This document shows, piece after piece, positions 17,246-26,362 of a stretch of 64,000 nt of DNA. This DNA comes from CAIYQJ01 sp963717255 (GTDB taxonomy: Bacteria; Chloroflexota; Limnocylindria; Limnocylindrales; CSP1-4). The notes beneath the pieces are model-generated. The model did no database searches, was not told the DNA's origin, and saw nothing but the letters and a program-made list of their open reading frames with translations. The stretch spans positions 1-64,000 of the forward strand of contig CAVQVT010000007.1 of the NCBI GenBank assembly GCA_963717255.1, in the 5' to 3' direction. The first letter of the stretch is position 1. Every line of letters begins with the position of its first letter. Both the position numbers and the translations under genes were made by a program.

Positions 17246-17944
17246 ATGGATCCGCAGCCGCGCCTCCACCCGACGACGCCGGGGCGCGCTGCCGTGCGCC
17301 CCGACCCCAACCACACGGCGTTCGCCCACGCGAGCGAGGCCGAGTTGGCGCGGATCCTCGACTTCTACGGCGTCGCCTGGGAGTACGAGCCCCGCACCTT
17401 CCCGCTCATGTGGAACCTCCGCGGCGAGGTCGTCGAGAGCTTCGCGCCCGACTTCTTCCTGCCGGAGCTGGACCTCTTCGTCGAGCTCACGACGCTCCGC
17501 CAGAAGCTGGTCCGGAAGAAGAACCGGAAGCTCCGCCGCATGCGGGAGCTGTATCCGGACGTCCGGGTGAAGCTGCTGTACGGCAAGGACTTCCGCGCGC
17601 TCCTGCTCAAGTTCGGGCGGATCGGGCTCGCCGACGCGCTCTCCGGCACGGTCGGCCAGACAACGCCGCCGCGCGACGCCGGGCGGCACCCTGCCGCGGA
17701 CGGCGATCGGGCGGCCGATCCGACGGCCGCGCACGGCTCATCGCCGGGCGTCGCCGCTCCAGGCAGGGCGGACCCGACGGCCGGTGCCGCGGCCCGCCGG
17801 GCCTCCCGGGCGCGCCGTGGGACCAGGCGGCCGGACGCGCGACGCGCGGGCGGGGAGCCGATCGAGCCCGGACCGGGCACCCCCGCCGCGGCGGAACCCG
17901 CGGGACGCGCCGGGCGGACACGAAGCCGGCGCGTTGCCGAGTGA
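17246..17944 (+). CDS. Small PD-(D/E)xK-like protein of unknown role
   Basis: The first 130 of 232 residues form a compact alpha/beta domain with PDFFLP (PD at 68-69) and FVELT (E80) followed by a basic helix (RQKLVRKKNRKLRRMR). This resembles DUF559/TnsA-like nuclease folds, but the Lys normally two residues after the Glu is missing, so activity is doubtful. The remaining 100 residues are Ala/Gly/Arg-rich and probably disordered. TAGACT (17233-17238) ends 7 nt before ATG 17246, indicating a leaderless transcript. hpt follows 23 nt after. Nucleic-acid or nucleotide handling is a reasonable guess from context only. Confidence 0.6.
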   Translation: MDPQPRLHPTTPGRAAVRPDPNHTAFAHASEAELARILDFYGVAWEYEPRTFPLMWNLRGEVVESFAPDFFLPELDLFVELTTLRQKLVRKKNRKLRRMRELYPDVRVKLLYGKDFRALLLKFGRIGLADALSGTVGQTTPPRDAGRHPAADGDRAADPTAAHGSSPGVAAPGRADPTAGAAARRASRARRGTRRPDARRAGGEPIEPGPGTPAAAEPAGRAGRTRSRRVAE

Positions 17945-17967
17945 CGCGCTGAGCCGGGGCCGGGCCG

Positions 17968-18531
17968 ATGGGACATCCTCCGACGAACCTCCACGCCGAC
18001 GTCGCCGAGGTCCTCCTCGACGAGGAGTTGATCCGCGCGAAGGTGCTGGAGCTCGGCGGGCGGATCTCCGCCGACTACGCGGGTCGCGAGCTGACGCTGG
18101 TGAGCGTCCTGAAGGGCTCCCTGCCATTCATGGCGGACCTCATGCGCGCGATCCACCTCCCGCTGACGATCGACCTCATGGAGGTCTCGTCCTACGGGGG
18201 CGCGGCCACCGAGACGTCGGGCCTCGTCCGGATCATCAAGGACCTGTCCGCGAGCATCGACGGCCGTGACGCCCTGCTGGTCGAGGACATCATCGACACG
18301 GGCCTCACGCTCAACTACCTCCTCCGGTACCTGCGCGGCAAGAACCCCGCGTCGCTGCGGATCTGCACGCTCCTGGACAAGCCGGCGCGCCGGCTCGTGG
18401 AGATCCCGGTTGACTACGTCGGGTTCACGATCCCCGACCAGTTCGTCGTCGGCTACGGCCTCGACTACGGCGAGCACTACCGCAACCTCCGCTACGTGGG
18501 CGTCCTCCGGCCCGAGGTCTACTCGACGTGA
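17968..18531 (+). CDS. hpt: Hypoxanthine(-guanine) phosphoribosyltransferase
   Basis: Type I phosphoribosyltransferase of the purine salvage pathway, 187 residues. The PRPP-binding loop VEDIIDTGLTL and the preceding VSVLKGSLPFMADL are intact, as are the C-terminal FVVGYGLDYGEHYRNL and PDQFV base-binding elements. It is the normal length and starts at ATG 17968. The stop overlaps a GTG start of the next membrane-protein gene. In many Chloroflexota and actinobacteria hpt is near ftsH/tilS; neither is here. Confidence 0.95.
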   Translation: MGHPPTNLHADVAEVLLDEELIRAKVLELGGRISADYAGRELTLVSVLKGSLPFMADLMRAIHLPLTIDLMEVSSYGGAATETSGLVRIIKDLSASIDGRDALLVEDIIDTGLTLNYLLRYLRGKNPASLRICTLLDKPARRLVEIPVDYVGFTIPDQFVVGYGLDYGEHYRNLRYVGVLRPEVYST

Positions 18532-18971
18532 CCATGTCCATGCACCGCCGGACCCTCGGCCGGGCGCGGTGGGTCGCGGGGATCGCCTCGGTCGTCCTCC
18601 TCGTCGCGTGCGTGCTGCCCTGGTACACCGCCGGCGGCGGGACCGGCATCCCCGCGATCACCGGCAACGCCTTCGAGGGACCCGGGATCCTCGTCTTCCT
18701 CGTCGCGCTCGCCACGCTCGCGCTCATCGCCCTCCCCTACGCCGCAGGCGATGCGCCTGTCGCGATCGACCGGTGGCAGAGCTACGCCGTCCTCGCGATC
18801 GTCGGCATCGCAGCGTACGTGGTCCGTCTCATCCAGCTCGTCACGAGCCCCGCCGGCCCGAGCTCGCTCACGCCGGACCGGGCACCCGGGCTCTGGCTCG
18901 CCGGACTGGCGCTCGCCGCGCTCGCGTGGGCAGCGTTCGACCTCGCCACGTCTCGCCACGGGGTCCGGTAG
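18528..18971 (+). CDS. Four-helix membrane protein, unknown function
   Basis: Hydrophobic protein of 147 residues (or 145 from ATG 18534) with helices near residues 15-37, 50-70, 82-103 and 122-140. No catalytic motif is recognisable. The extracytoplasmic loop after helix 1 contains LPWYTAGGGTG, an arrangement seen in many uncharacterised small membrane proteins of high-GC bacteria. It is translationally coupled to hpt by GTGA overlap and converges with the following minus-strand gene. Confidence 0.65.
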   Translation: MTMSMHRRTLGRARWVAGIASVVLLVACVLPWYTAGGGTGIPAITGNAFEGPGILVFLVALATLALIALPYAAGDAPVAIDRWQSYAVLAIVGIAAYVVRLIQLVTSPAGPSSLTPDRAPGLWLAGLALAALAWAAFDLATSRHGVR

Positions 18972-19005
18972 GGGGCGGGACGGCGGCGGCGGGATCGCAC
19001 GACGC

Positions 19006-19770
19006 CTACGGGACCGGAGAGCCTGGTGGCACCGGCGAGGCTTCCGGCCGCGAGGAGCCGTCGGGCCCCGGCGGCGCGGTCGGCGACGCGGGACGGCCGG
19101 CCCGCGAGCCGTCCGCCGCGGTGGGGCCGGCGATCCGGAGCCCGAACCACGCCGACGGCCCGACGTACCCGGGCCGCACTTCCACGACGTAGTCGCCGAC
19201 GGCCCAGACGCCGCCGTCCGCGCCCGGCCCCGGGGCCACCATCGCGCCGCCCTCGACCGCCATCTCGCCCGTCCACGGGACGACCCCCACCTCTTCCCAC
19301 CCCCACCGAGCGGGCCAGGCCGGGTCCCGCGGCCGGCGGATGACGATCGTCGCGCCGACGGTCTCCGCGTCGGGCGAGGCACCGGGAACGGACGGGGCGC
19401 CCGGGAGGCAGACGCCGATCGCCCGGACCGCGTCGGCCCCGACGCGCTCCCATGGGATCGCCGGGTCGTCCGGGCCGGTCGCCCCGAGGAGCGGGTCCAC
19501 CCGGATCCATGAGCGCAGCTCCCGGGCCCCCTGCGTCTCGTCGGTCACGAGCGTCCAGTGCCGGCCGCCGAGACAGCGGAAGACCCGGGCACCCCGCGGG
19601 AAGGGCGTGGGCGTGGCGGCGAGGACGGGGGACGCGGCGGGCGGGGACGTGGAGGCGACCACGGCCGCCGCCTGCGTGGGGGCCGGTCGGTGTGTGGGGA
19701 TCGGCTCCTCGAGCACGGTCCACGGCTTCAGGACGGCGAGGACGAGCCCCGCGGCGACAAGGACGAGCAC
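19006..19770 (-). CDS. Exported or membrane-anchored Pro/Ala-rich protein
   Basis: The N-terminal helix VAAGLVLAVLKPW is followed by a Pro/Thr/Ala linker, a folded segment of about 140 residues with two cysteines (FRCLGG and GVCLPG) and repeated Trp, and a Gly/Pro/Ser tail. Coding-like sequence with matching character continues upstream to about 19917 (RLDLQPVGGPGRPPTVAAAV) but has no in-frame ATG/GTG/TTG start, so a start or a base may be missing. It lies 148 bp downstream of livF on the same strand. I recognise no family. Confidence 0.55.
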   Translation of the reverse strand: MLVLVAAGLVLAVLKPWTVLEEPIPTHRPAPTQAAAVVASTSPPAASPVLAATPTPFPRGARVFRCLGGRHWTLVTDETQGARELRSWIRVDPLLGATGPDDPAIPWERVGADAVRAIGVCLPGAPSVPGASPDAETVGATIVIRRPRDPAWPARWGWEEVGVVPWTGEMAVEGGAMVAPGPGADGGVWAVGDYVVEVRPGYVGPSAWFGLRIAGPTAADGSRAGRPASPTAPPGPDGSSRPEASPVPPGSPVP

Positions 19771-19918
19771 CGCCGCGGCGACCGTCGGGGGCCGGCCCGG
19801 CCCGCCGACGGGCTGGAGGTCGAGCCTGGGCTCCGACCGGCCGGCGTCGCCCGGCGTGGCGCCTGGCGGGGACGCGGGGCTCGTGCGGGCGCTCCGGGGC
19901 GCCGGGCGGCCGGCCCGG

Positions 19919-20676
<758 letters not shown>

Positions 20677-20680
<4 letters not shown>

Positions 20681-21756
20681 GCCGGGGGGGTCCCGAGATA
20701 CGCCTCGATGACGCGCGGGTCGCGGCGGATCTCCTCGGGCGTCCCCTCGGCGATCTTCTCGCCGTGGTCGAGCACGGTCACCCGGTCGCTGATGCCCATG
20801 ACCACCTTCATGTCGTGCTCGATGAGGAGGACGGAGATCCCGAAGTCGCGCCGAAGGCGGGAGATCAGGGCCATCATGTCGTTCGTCTCCCGCGGGTTCA
20901 TCCCCGCCGCCGGCTCGTCGAGGAGCAGGAGGACCGGGTCGGACGCGAGCGCGCGTGCCACCTCCAGGAGCCGCTGGTCGCCGTACGGGAGGTTGCGCGC
21001 GACCTCGTTCTCCTTCCCCTTGAGGCCGACGAGCCGGAGGAGGTCCTGGGCGCGCTTCGTCGCCTCGACCTCCTCGCGCCTCTTGCGCGGCGTCGAGAAG
21101 AAGGCGTCGACGGGGTTCGACTTCAATCGCGCGTGCATCCCGATGAGCACGTTCTCGATGGTCGTCATGTTCCCGAAGAGCCGGATGTTCTGGAACGTCC
21201 GGCCGATCCCGGCGTCCACCATGTCGTTCGGGCGGGCGCTCCGGAGGATGCCGAGCCGCGTGAGCCCGGTCTGGTACCAGACGGGCCGCATGATCGCCAG
21301 GAGCAGCATCGCGATGAGCGCGCCGAGCCCGACGAGCGCCATGATCGAGACCGCGACCGCCGAGGTCGCGATGCCGATGCCATAGAGGATCGCCCCGATC
21401 ACCGCGACGGCGGCGGACGGCACGAACCAGACGAACGACTCGAGCCAGGTCCGGCGCTGGGGGGCGACCATCCGGCGCCCCACGAAGTCGATGGTGCCGC
21501 TCGTGGTGGGGATGACGCCGGCGAGCACGTTGAAGAACGTCGTCTTCCCGGCACCGTTCGGGCCGATGAGGCTGACGACCGATCCCTTCGGGATATCGAA
21601 GTCCATCGCGCTCACGGCGACGAGGCCGCCGAAGCGGCGCGTGATCTCGCGCGCGACGAGGATCGGCTCGCCGACGGGCGTGGTGTCACGCGAGAGGTCC
21701 ACGACGCCCGAGCGGCCGCCCACGTCGGTCCCGGCCACGGATGTCGCCGCGCTCAC
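20677..21756 (-). CDS. livG: LivG ATPase with a two-helix membrane insertion in the nucleotide-binding domain
   Basis: LivG-type ATPase of the HAAT importer, 359 residues instead of about 255. Walker A GPNGAGKT (65-72), Q-loop IGRTFQNIRLF (184-194), signature LPYGDQRLLEVARAL, Walker B VLLLLDEPAAG and H-loop EHDMK are all present. Between the first sheet (GTIDFVGRRM, to residue 96) and the Q-loop, the usual 15-20 residues are replaced by about 87 residues (97-183). These contain two strongly hydrophobic stretches (about 108-130 and 132-156) and a short basic region. This would place part of an otherwise peripheral ATPase in the membrane. Start overlaps livM by 4 nt; reading frame is continuous, so this is not an indel artefact. 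Confidence 0.92.
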
Positions 21757-22925
21757 GGCACGCTCTCCGCGATCTCGCCAGTGTCGTCCGGCATCTCACC
21801 CTCGAATTCGTCCGGCCGCGCGTGCAACTCCCGCTTCCGTCTGCTCGATGGGAAGAGGCCCTCGGGTCTCAGGAGCATCATCAGCACGAGAGCCAGGCCG
21901 TAGAGCACGAACTGGAACTGGATGAAGTCGATGTCCTTGAGGATCGGGACTCCGGTGGCGTCGAAGAACTGGTTGAGCTGTTTGAGCAGGACGCTCTGGA
22001 TCGTGTAGATCGTGAACGCACCGATGGCGACGCCCCAGACGTTCCCCATGCCACCGAGGACGACCATCGCGAGGACGGTGAACGAGACGACGAAGAGGAA
22101 CTGGTCGGGGCTCACGAGGGTGAGCTTGGAGGCGTTGAAGACCCCGGCGAGGCCTGCGGTGGACGCGCCGAGGGCGAAGGCGAGGAGCTTCGCGGTCACC
22201 GTGTTCACGCCGCTGCTCGCCGCAGCGAGCTCGTCCTCGCGGATCGCCTCCCACGACCGGCCGATCCGCGAATCCTGCAGCCGATAGACGAGGATCATGG
22301 TGACCGTGACGATGACGGCCATCGTGATGTAGTACGGCCACGGGTTGGTCAGCGTGAAGTTGAACCCGAGGAGAGACGGCTTGTAGATGCCGCCGATCCC
22401 GTTCGTGCCGTTCGTGAACTGGTCCGAGTTGAGGAAGACGATCGGCACGATCTCGCCGAAGCCGAGGGTCACGATCGCGAGGTAGTCGCCGCGGAGGCGA
22501 AGGGTGGGGGCGCCGAGGAGGATGCCGAAGACGGCTGCGACGATCGCGCCGACGAGGAGCATCGGCCAGAACGGGATGTCCAGGCCGGAGAAGGGCGATG
22601 CCCCGTACGCGTAGGTGTAGGCGCCGATCGCGAAGAACGCCGCGTAGCCGAGGTCCAGGAGCCCCGCGAGCCCGACGACGATGTTCAGGCCGAGCGCGAG
22701 GAGGACGAAGACGCCCGCGTTCGTGAACCCGTCGACCCAGGCCGTCTGCGTCTGGAACGCGGTGAAGGGCGGGAAGGTGACGATGAAGGGCAGGAACGCC
22801 GTGACGAACGCCATCCCGACGATGACGCTGATCGAGCGGTGGCGGCCCGCCGTTTCGCCGAGGCGACGGCGGAAGCCGCCGGTCCTGGCCGGGGCGTTCG
22901 TGGGGGTCGTGCTCGCGACGCTCAT
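21753..22925 (-). CDS. livM: Branched-chain amino acid ABC permease LivM
   Basis: Permease subunit, 390 residues, about 9-10 helices. Family landmarks: ALGLNIVVGLAGLLDLGYAAFFAIGAYTYA, the coupling-helix region TLRLRGDYLAIVTLGFGEI, and VVLGGMGNVWGVAIGA. A charged cytosolic N-terminus (FRRRLGETAGRHRS) and an acidic C-terminal tail extend the core. It overlaps livG and livH by 4 nt at either end. Confidence 0.95.
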   Translation of the reverse strand: MSVASTTPTNAPARTGGFRRRLGETAGRHRSISVIVGMAFVTAFLPFIVTFPPFTAFQTQTAWVDGFTNAGVFVLLALGLNIVVGLAGLLDLGYAAFFAIGAYTYAYGASPFSGLDIPFWPMLLVGAIVAAVFGILLGAPTLRLRGDYLAIVTLGFGEIVPIVFLNSDQFTNGTNGIGGIYKPSLLGFNFTLTNPWPYYITMAVIVTVTMILVYRLQDSRIGRSWEAIREDELAAASSGVNTVTAKLLAFALGASTAGLAGVFNASKLTLVSPDQFLFVVSFTVLAMVVLGGMGNVWGVAIGAFTIYTIQSVLLKQLNQFFDATGVPILKDIDFIQFQFVLYGLALVLMMLLRPEGLFPSSRRKRELHARPDEFEGEMPDDTGEIAESVP

Positions 22926-23965
22926 GCCCGTTCACCGATCTGCTGCCCGAGGAGTCCGGACGGGCGGAAGACGAGGACGACGACGAGGACCCCGAAGACG
23001 ATCGCCGGCCCCCACCGGCCGTAGCCCGCCGCCTGCGCGCCCACCTCGATGAAGCCGATGATGAATCCGCCGAGCGCGGCCCCGACCGTGTTGCCGATCC
23101 CGCCGAGGACCGCCGCGGTGAAGGCCTTCAGGCCCGCGTAGAAGCCGAGCTGGAAGTTCACCGCGCCGTAGTAGAGGCCCTGGACGACGCCGGCCGCGCC
23201 CGCGAGCGCGGAGCCGATGAGGAAGGTGATGGCGATCGTCCGGTTGATGTCGACGCCCATGAGGAGGGCCGCCTCGCGGTCCTGCGCGGTGGAGCGCATC
23301 GCGCGGCCGAGCCGGGTGCGTCCGACGAAGAGCTGCAGGGCGATCATGAGCCCGAACGCGACGCCGACGATGAAGAAGTTCAGGAGCCCCACCGTGGAGC
23401 CGAAGATCTCGACGGTCCAGTCGACCGGGAAGATCTGCGGCGAGGTGATCGTGAACGGGCCCCAGATGAACTGGACGATGTTCTGGAGGATGAACGAGAC
23501 GCCGATCGCCGTGATGAGGGGAGCGAGCCGAGGGGCGTTCCGCAGCGGCCGGTAGGCGAGCCGCTCGATGACGACGCCGACGATCGCCATGACGACCATC
23601 GCGAAGACGAAGACGGCGATGAGCACGACGATCAGCTTCGGGACGTCGTAGATCGGCCCGTCGAGCTTCAGCAGGTCGGCAAGGAACCACATCGACACGA
23701 ACGAGCCGACCATGAAGACGTCGCCGTGGGCGAAGTTGATGAGCTCGATGATGCCGTAGACCATCGTGTAGCCCAGGGCGACGAGCGCGTAGATGGCGCC
23801 CAGCGTCATCGCGTTCGCGAACTGCTGCACCCACTGGTTCGACGGGACGATCGCGAGCCACACGCCCATGGCGATCGCCGCGAACACCAGCCCTTGAGCG
23901 AATCCCTTCACCAGGACCGGCACGCGCGGCTGCGCCGCCGGGATCGGAGGGGCCTGTGACGTCAT
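22922..23965 (-). CDS. livH: Branched-chain amino acid ABC permease LivH
   Basis: Permease partner of LivM, 347 residues. Diagnostic stretches are GAIYALVALGYTMVYGIIELINFAHGDVFMVGSF and, near the C-terminus, AFTAAVLGGIGNTVGAALGGFIIG; RAMRSTAQDREAALLMGVD is the ATPase-coupling loop. The start is ATG 23965. A 99-nt gap separates it from the upstream livK stop, room for an intercistronic hairpin that keeps the binding protein more abundant. Confidence 0.95.
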   Translation of the reverse strand: MTSQAPPIPAAQPRVPVLVKGFAQGLVFAAIAMGVWLAIVPSNQWVQQFANAMTLGAIYALVALGYTMVYGIIELINFAHGDVFMVGSFVSMWFLADLLKLDGPIYDVPKLIVVLIAVFVFAMVVMAIVGVVIERLAYRPLRNAPRLAPLITAIGVSFILQNIVQFIWGPFTITSPQIFPVDWTVEIFGSTVGLLNFFIVGVAFGLMIALQLFVGRTRLGRAMRSTAQDREAALLMGVDINRTIAITFLIGSALAGAAGVVQGLYYGAVNFQLGFYAGLKAFTAAVLGGIGNTVGAALGGFIIGFIEVGAQAAGYGRWGPAIVFGVLVVVLVFRPSGLLGQQIGERA

Positions 23966-24064
23966 CGATCGCGTCCCCCGGGAGGAAGGCCGTGGTGCGG
24001 GGATGGCGGATGCGCCGTCGGGGCCGGCACGCGATCGCGCCCCGGCCCCGACCGACGTCGGCGA

Positions 24065-25371
24065 CTACTTGTAGTCGACCTGCTTCTCGAAGACCCAGTC
24101 GCCCTTGCCGTTGTCTCCGGCCGTGTCGACCTTGTACAGCGAGATGATCTTCTGGCTCGTGTCACCGTTCGCGTCGAACTGGACCGGGCCGAGGACCGTG
24201 GTGAACGTGGTGGCGGTATTGGACCCGGCGGCGCGGACCGCCTCGCGGGTCGGATCGCCGGCCGCGGAGGCCGTCTTGATCGCGTCGATGATGATCTGGG
24301 CGCACGCATAGCCGTTCGCGCTGTACGAGCCCGGATCGACGCTGTACTTGGCCTTGTACTTCTCGCCGAACGCCGCCGCGTCCGGGATCTCCGCGATCGC
24401 GGCGACGGAGCTGTAGCTGTTCGCCGCAGCCGGGCCCGCGATGTTGATGAACGAGCCGTCGACGGAGCCGTTGCCGTCCTGGATGCCGTCGCCGCCCATG
24501 TACGGGATGTCGCCGAGGCCGGCCTGCGGCATCTGCTTGCGGACGAGCCCGCCGCCGGTCGCGGTCACGCCGCCGTAGAAGACGGAGTCCGGGTTGAGGG
24601 CCTTGGCACTGGTGAGGATCGGCACGTAGTCCGTGGTCCCCTTCGGGGCGCCTTCACGGCCGACCACCGTGCCGCCGAGCTTCTCCCACTCCTTGGCGAA
24701 GTTGTCGGCGAGGCCCTTCCCGTACGTCTCGGTGTCGTCGATGATGAACACGCTCTTGAGGCCGAGGGTCTGGACGCCGAACTGCGCGACCGCCGGGCCC
24801 TGGACGTCATCGGTGCTGGCGACGCGGACGTAGTTGATCCGGTCCGGGAACGCCTTGCGGATCTCGAGGGCGCCGAACTCGGGCTTCGTGAGCCCCTCGT
24901 TCGTGTTCGCCGGGCTGCACTGCAGGAGGCCCGCCTCGTTCGAGATCGGGATCTGCACCTTGGCCACGCTCGAGTTGAACGGGCCGACGACCGCGACGAC
25001 CGCCGGATCCGAGACGAAGGACGACATGTCCTTCGCGCCCTGCTGCGGGTCGTGGACGCCGTTGACCGAGTGGTCGAGGACGACCGGCTCGATCTTCCAG
25101 CCGTTGATGCCGCCGGCGGCGTTGGCCTCCTCGATCGCGAGGAGCGCGCCATCACGCGCGGGGCCGGCGCTCGCCAGCGAGCTGCCGGAGAGCGGGAGCG
25201 AGATCCCGACCTTGACGGTGCCCTTCTCGCCACCGCCACCGCCCCGGCGGACGCCGCGGGGCTCTCGCCTCCGCCGCCCGACGTGGGTGCAGGGGTCGAG
25301 GAACCCGACGAGCAGGCAGCGGCGATGATCGCCGCGCCGGCCACCAGGACCCCCAGTTTCACGAGCTTCAT
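24065..25371 (-). CDS. livK: Leu/Ile/Val-type substrate-binding lipoprotein LivK, frameshifted near its N-terminus
   Basis: Periplasmic-type binding-protein of fold type I, membrane anchored. ATG 25371 follows GAGGAGG by about 5 nt. A lipoprotein signal ends at the lipobox IAAAC, then a Ser/Gly/Pro linker. The mature receptor runs VKVGISLPLSG..DGALLAIEEANAAGG..., VAVVGPFNSSVA and SVFIIDDTETYGKGLA, and ends EKQVDYK. The linker frame breaks in the four-C run 25242-25245; one additional base restores a poly-Gly linker (GGGGEKGTVKVGI), giving about 435 residues. Ligand could be a branched-chain amino acid, urea or an aromatic compound; the binding residues do not decide. Confidence 0.92.
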
Positions 25372-25563
25372 GTACTCCTCCTCTTGGCCGCCCGCCCGGT
25401 GCGCGACGGCGATCGCGACGGATGCGATACGCCCGTCCCGTCCGTGCAGGGACCGAAACCGGGTCGGATCAGGGCCAGGGGACGTGGCTCGCGACCGACG
25501 CCGGGACGGGTCCCGAGGATGGGACGCCGAGTGGCGCACGCTCGACCGTCGAAGCGATGCCGT

Positions 25564-25591
25564 ATATTAGCCGCAGCCTGCCCCTTTGCAA
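25564..25591 (-). promoter_or_regulatory. Sigma-70-type promoter of the liv operon
   Basis: On the minus strand TTGCAA (25586-25591) and TAATAT (25564-25569) are spaced by 16 nt, in an AT-rich island within GC-rich sequence. The predicted start near 25557 leaves a leader of about 185 nt before livK. No riboswitch class is recognised in the leader. Confidence 0.6.
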
Positions 25592-25823
25592 GCAGCCCGG
25601 CGCCGGGCGGAGCGTCCCGTTCGTCCCGCCGACAGGCGCCAGAGTCACGTTCGGTCACCGTCGGCCGGAGGCGCGCGGGGGGCAGGGTGACGCGCGATCG
25701 CCACGCAGGCGGCGCGCGGCCGGATGAGCCGGCGGCATCTGCAGCGACCGAGACGGCCCAGGGCCACCCGGTCGGCGCGGTGCGCGGCGATGAGGCGGTG
25801 CTCGCGGAGGTCAGGGCGGGCTC

Positions 25824-26261
25824 GTGGACTACCAGGTGCGCGTGGCGCGGATCACCGACGTCGATCGCATGGTCGCGATCCTCGAAGGCTCCGGCGCGCT
25901 CGCGGCCGGCCCTGGCGCCGCGGCGGACCAGCTCCGTCGGCTCGTCTCCCTCCCCCAGGCGAGCGTCCTCGTCGTCGAGTCGCATCGCCGCCTCATCGGT
26001 GCGGGGATCCTCTCGCTCCGGCCGTCCGTCGTCGCCGGCGCCAACGTGGGCGTCGTCGACGGGATCGGCGCGGACGAGGGATCGGACGCTGTGGGCGTGG
26101 CCGACGCGCTCCTGACGGAGCTGCTCCGGTCCGCCCGCAACAAGGGGTGCCGAACGGTCGAGGCGGCACCGCCCACGGATCCTCGACTCCGCGCCACGTG
26201 GGCCCGACACGGCTTCGCCGATGCGGGGCCACGGATGATCTGCAGCATCGCGACCACGTGA
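25824..26261 (+). CDS. GNAT-family N-acetyltransferase
   Basis: Acetyl-CoA-dependent acyltransferase fold of 145 residues. The N-terminal strand VRVARITDVDRMVAILEGSG, central strand SVLVVESHRRLIGAGILSLRP and C-terminal GCRTVEAAPP..RATWARHGFADAG are the usual GNAT order. The pyrophosphate-binding Q/RxxGxG/A loop is weakly conserved, so acetyl-CoA binding is not certain. Start GTG 25824 without a strong SD. The roughly 450 bp upstream hold only the liv promoter and no other gene that I can see. Confidence 0.65.
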   Translation: MDYQVRVARITDVDRMVAILEGSGALAAGPGAAADQLRRLVSLPQASVLVVESHRRLIGAGILSLRPSVVAGANVGVVDGIGADEGSDAVGVADALLTELLRSARNKGCRTVEAAPPTDPRLRATWARHGFADAGPRMICSIATT

Positions 26262-26362
26262 GACAGCACTCGGACTGAGAAGAGCACACGCACGGCCGAC
26301 ACGGCGCTCCGCGCCGCGGCCGACGGACCCCGGCCCGGAGCCGGGACAGCAAGGAGCCATCG

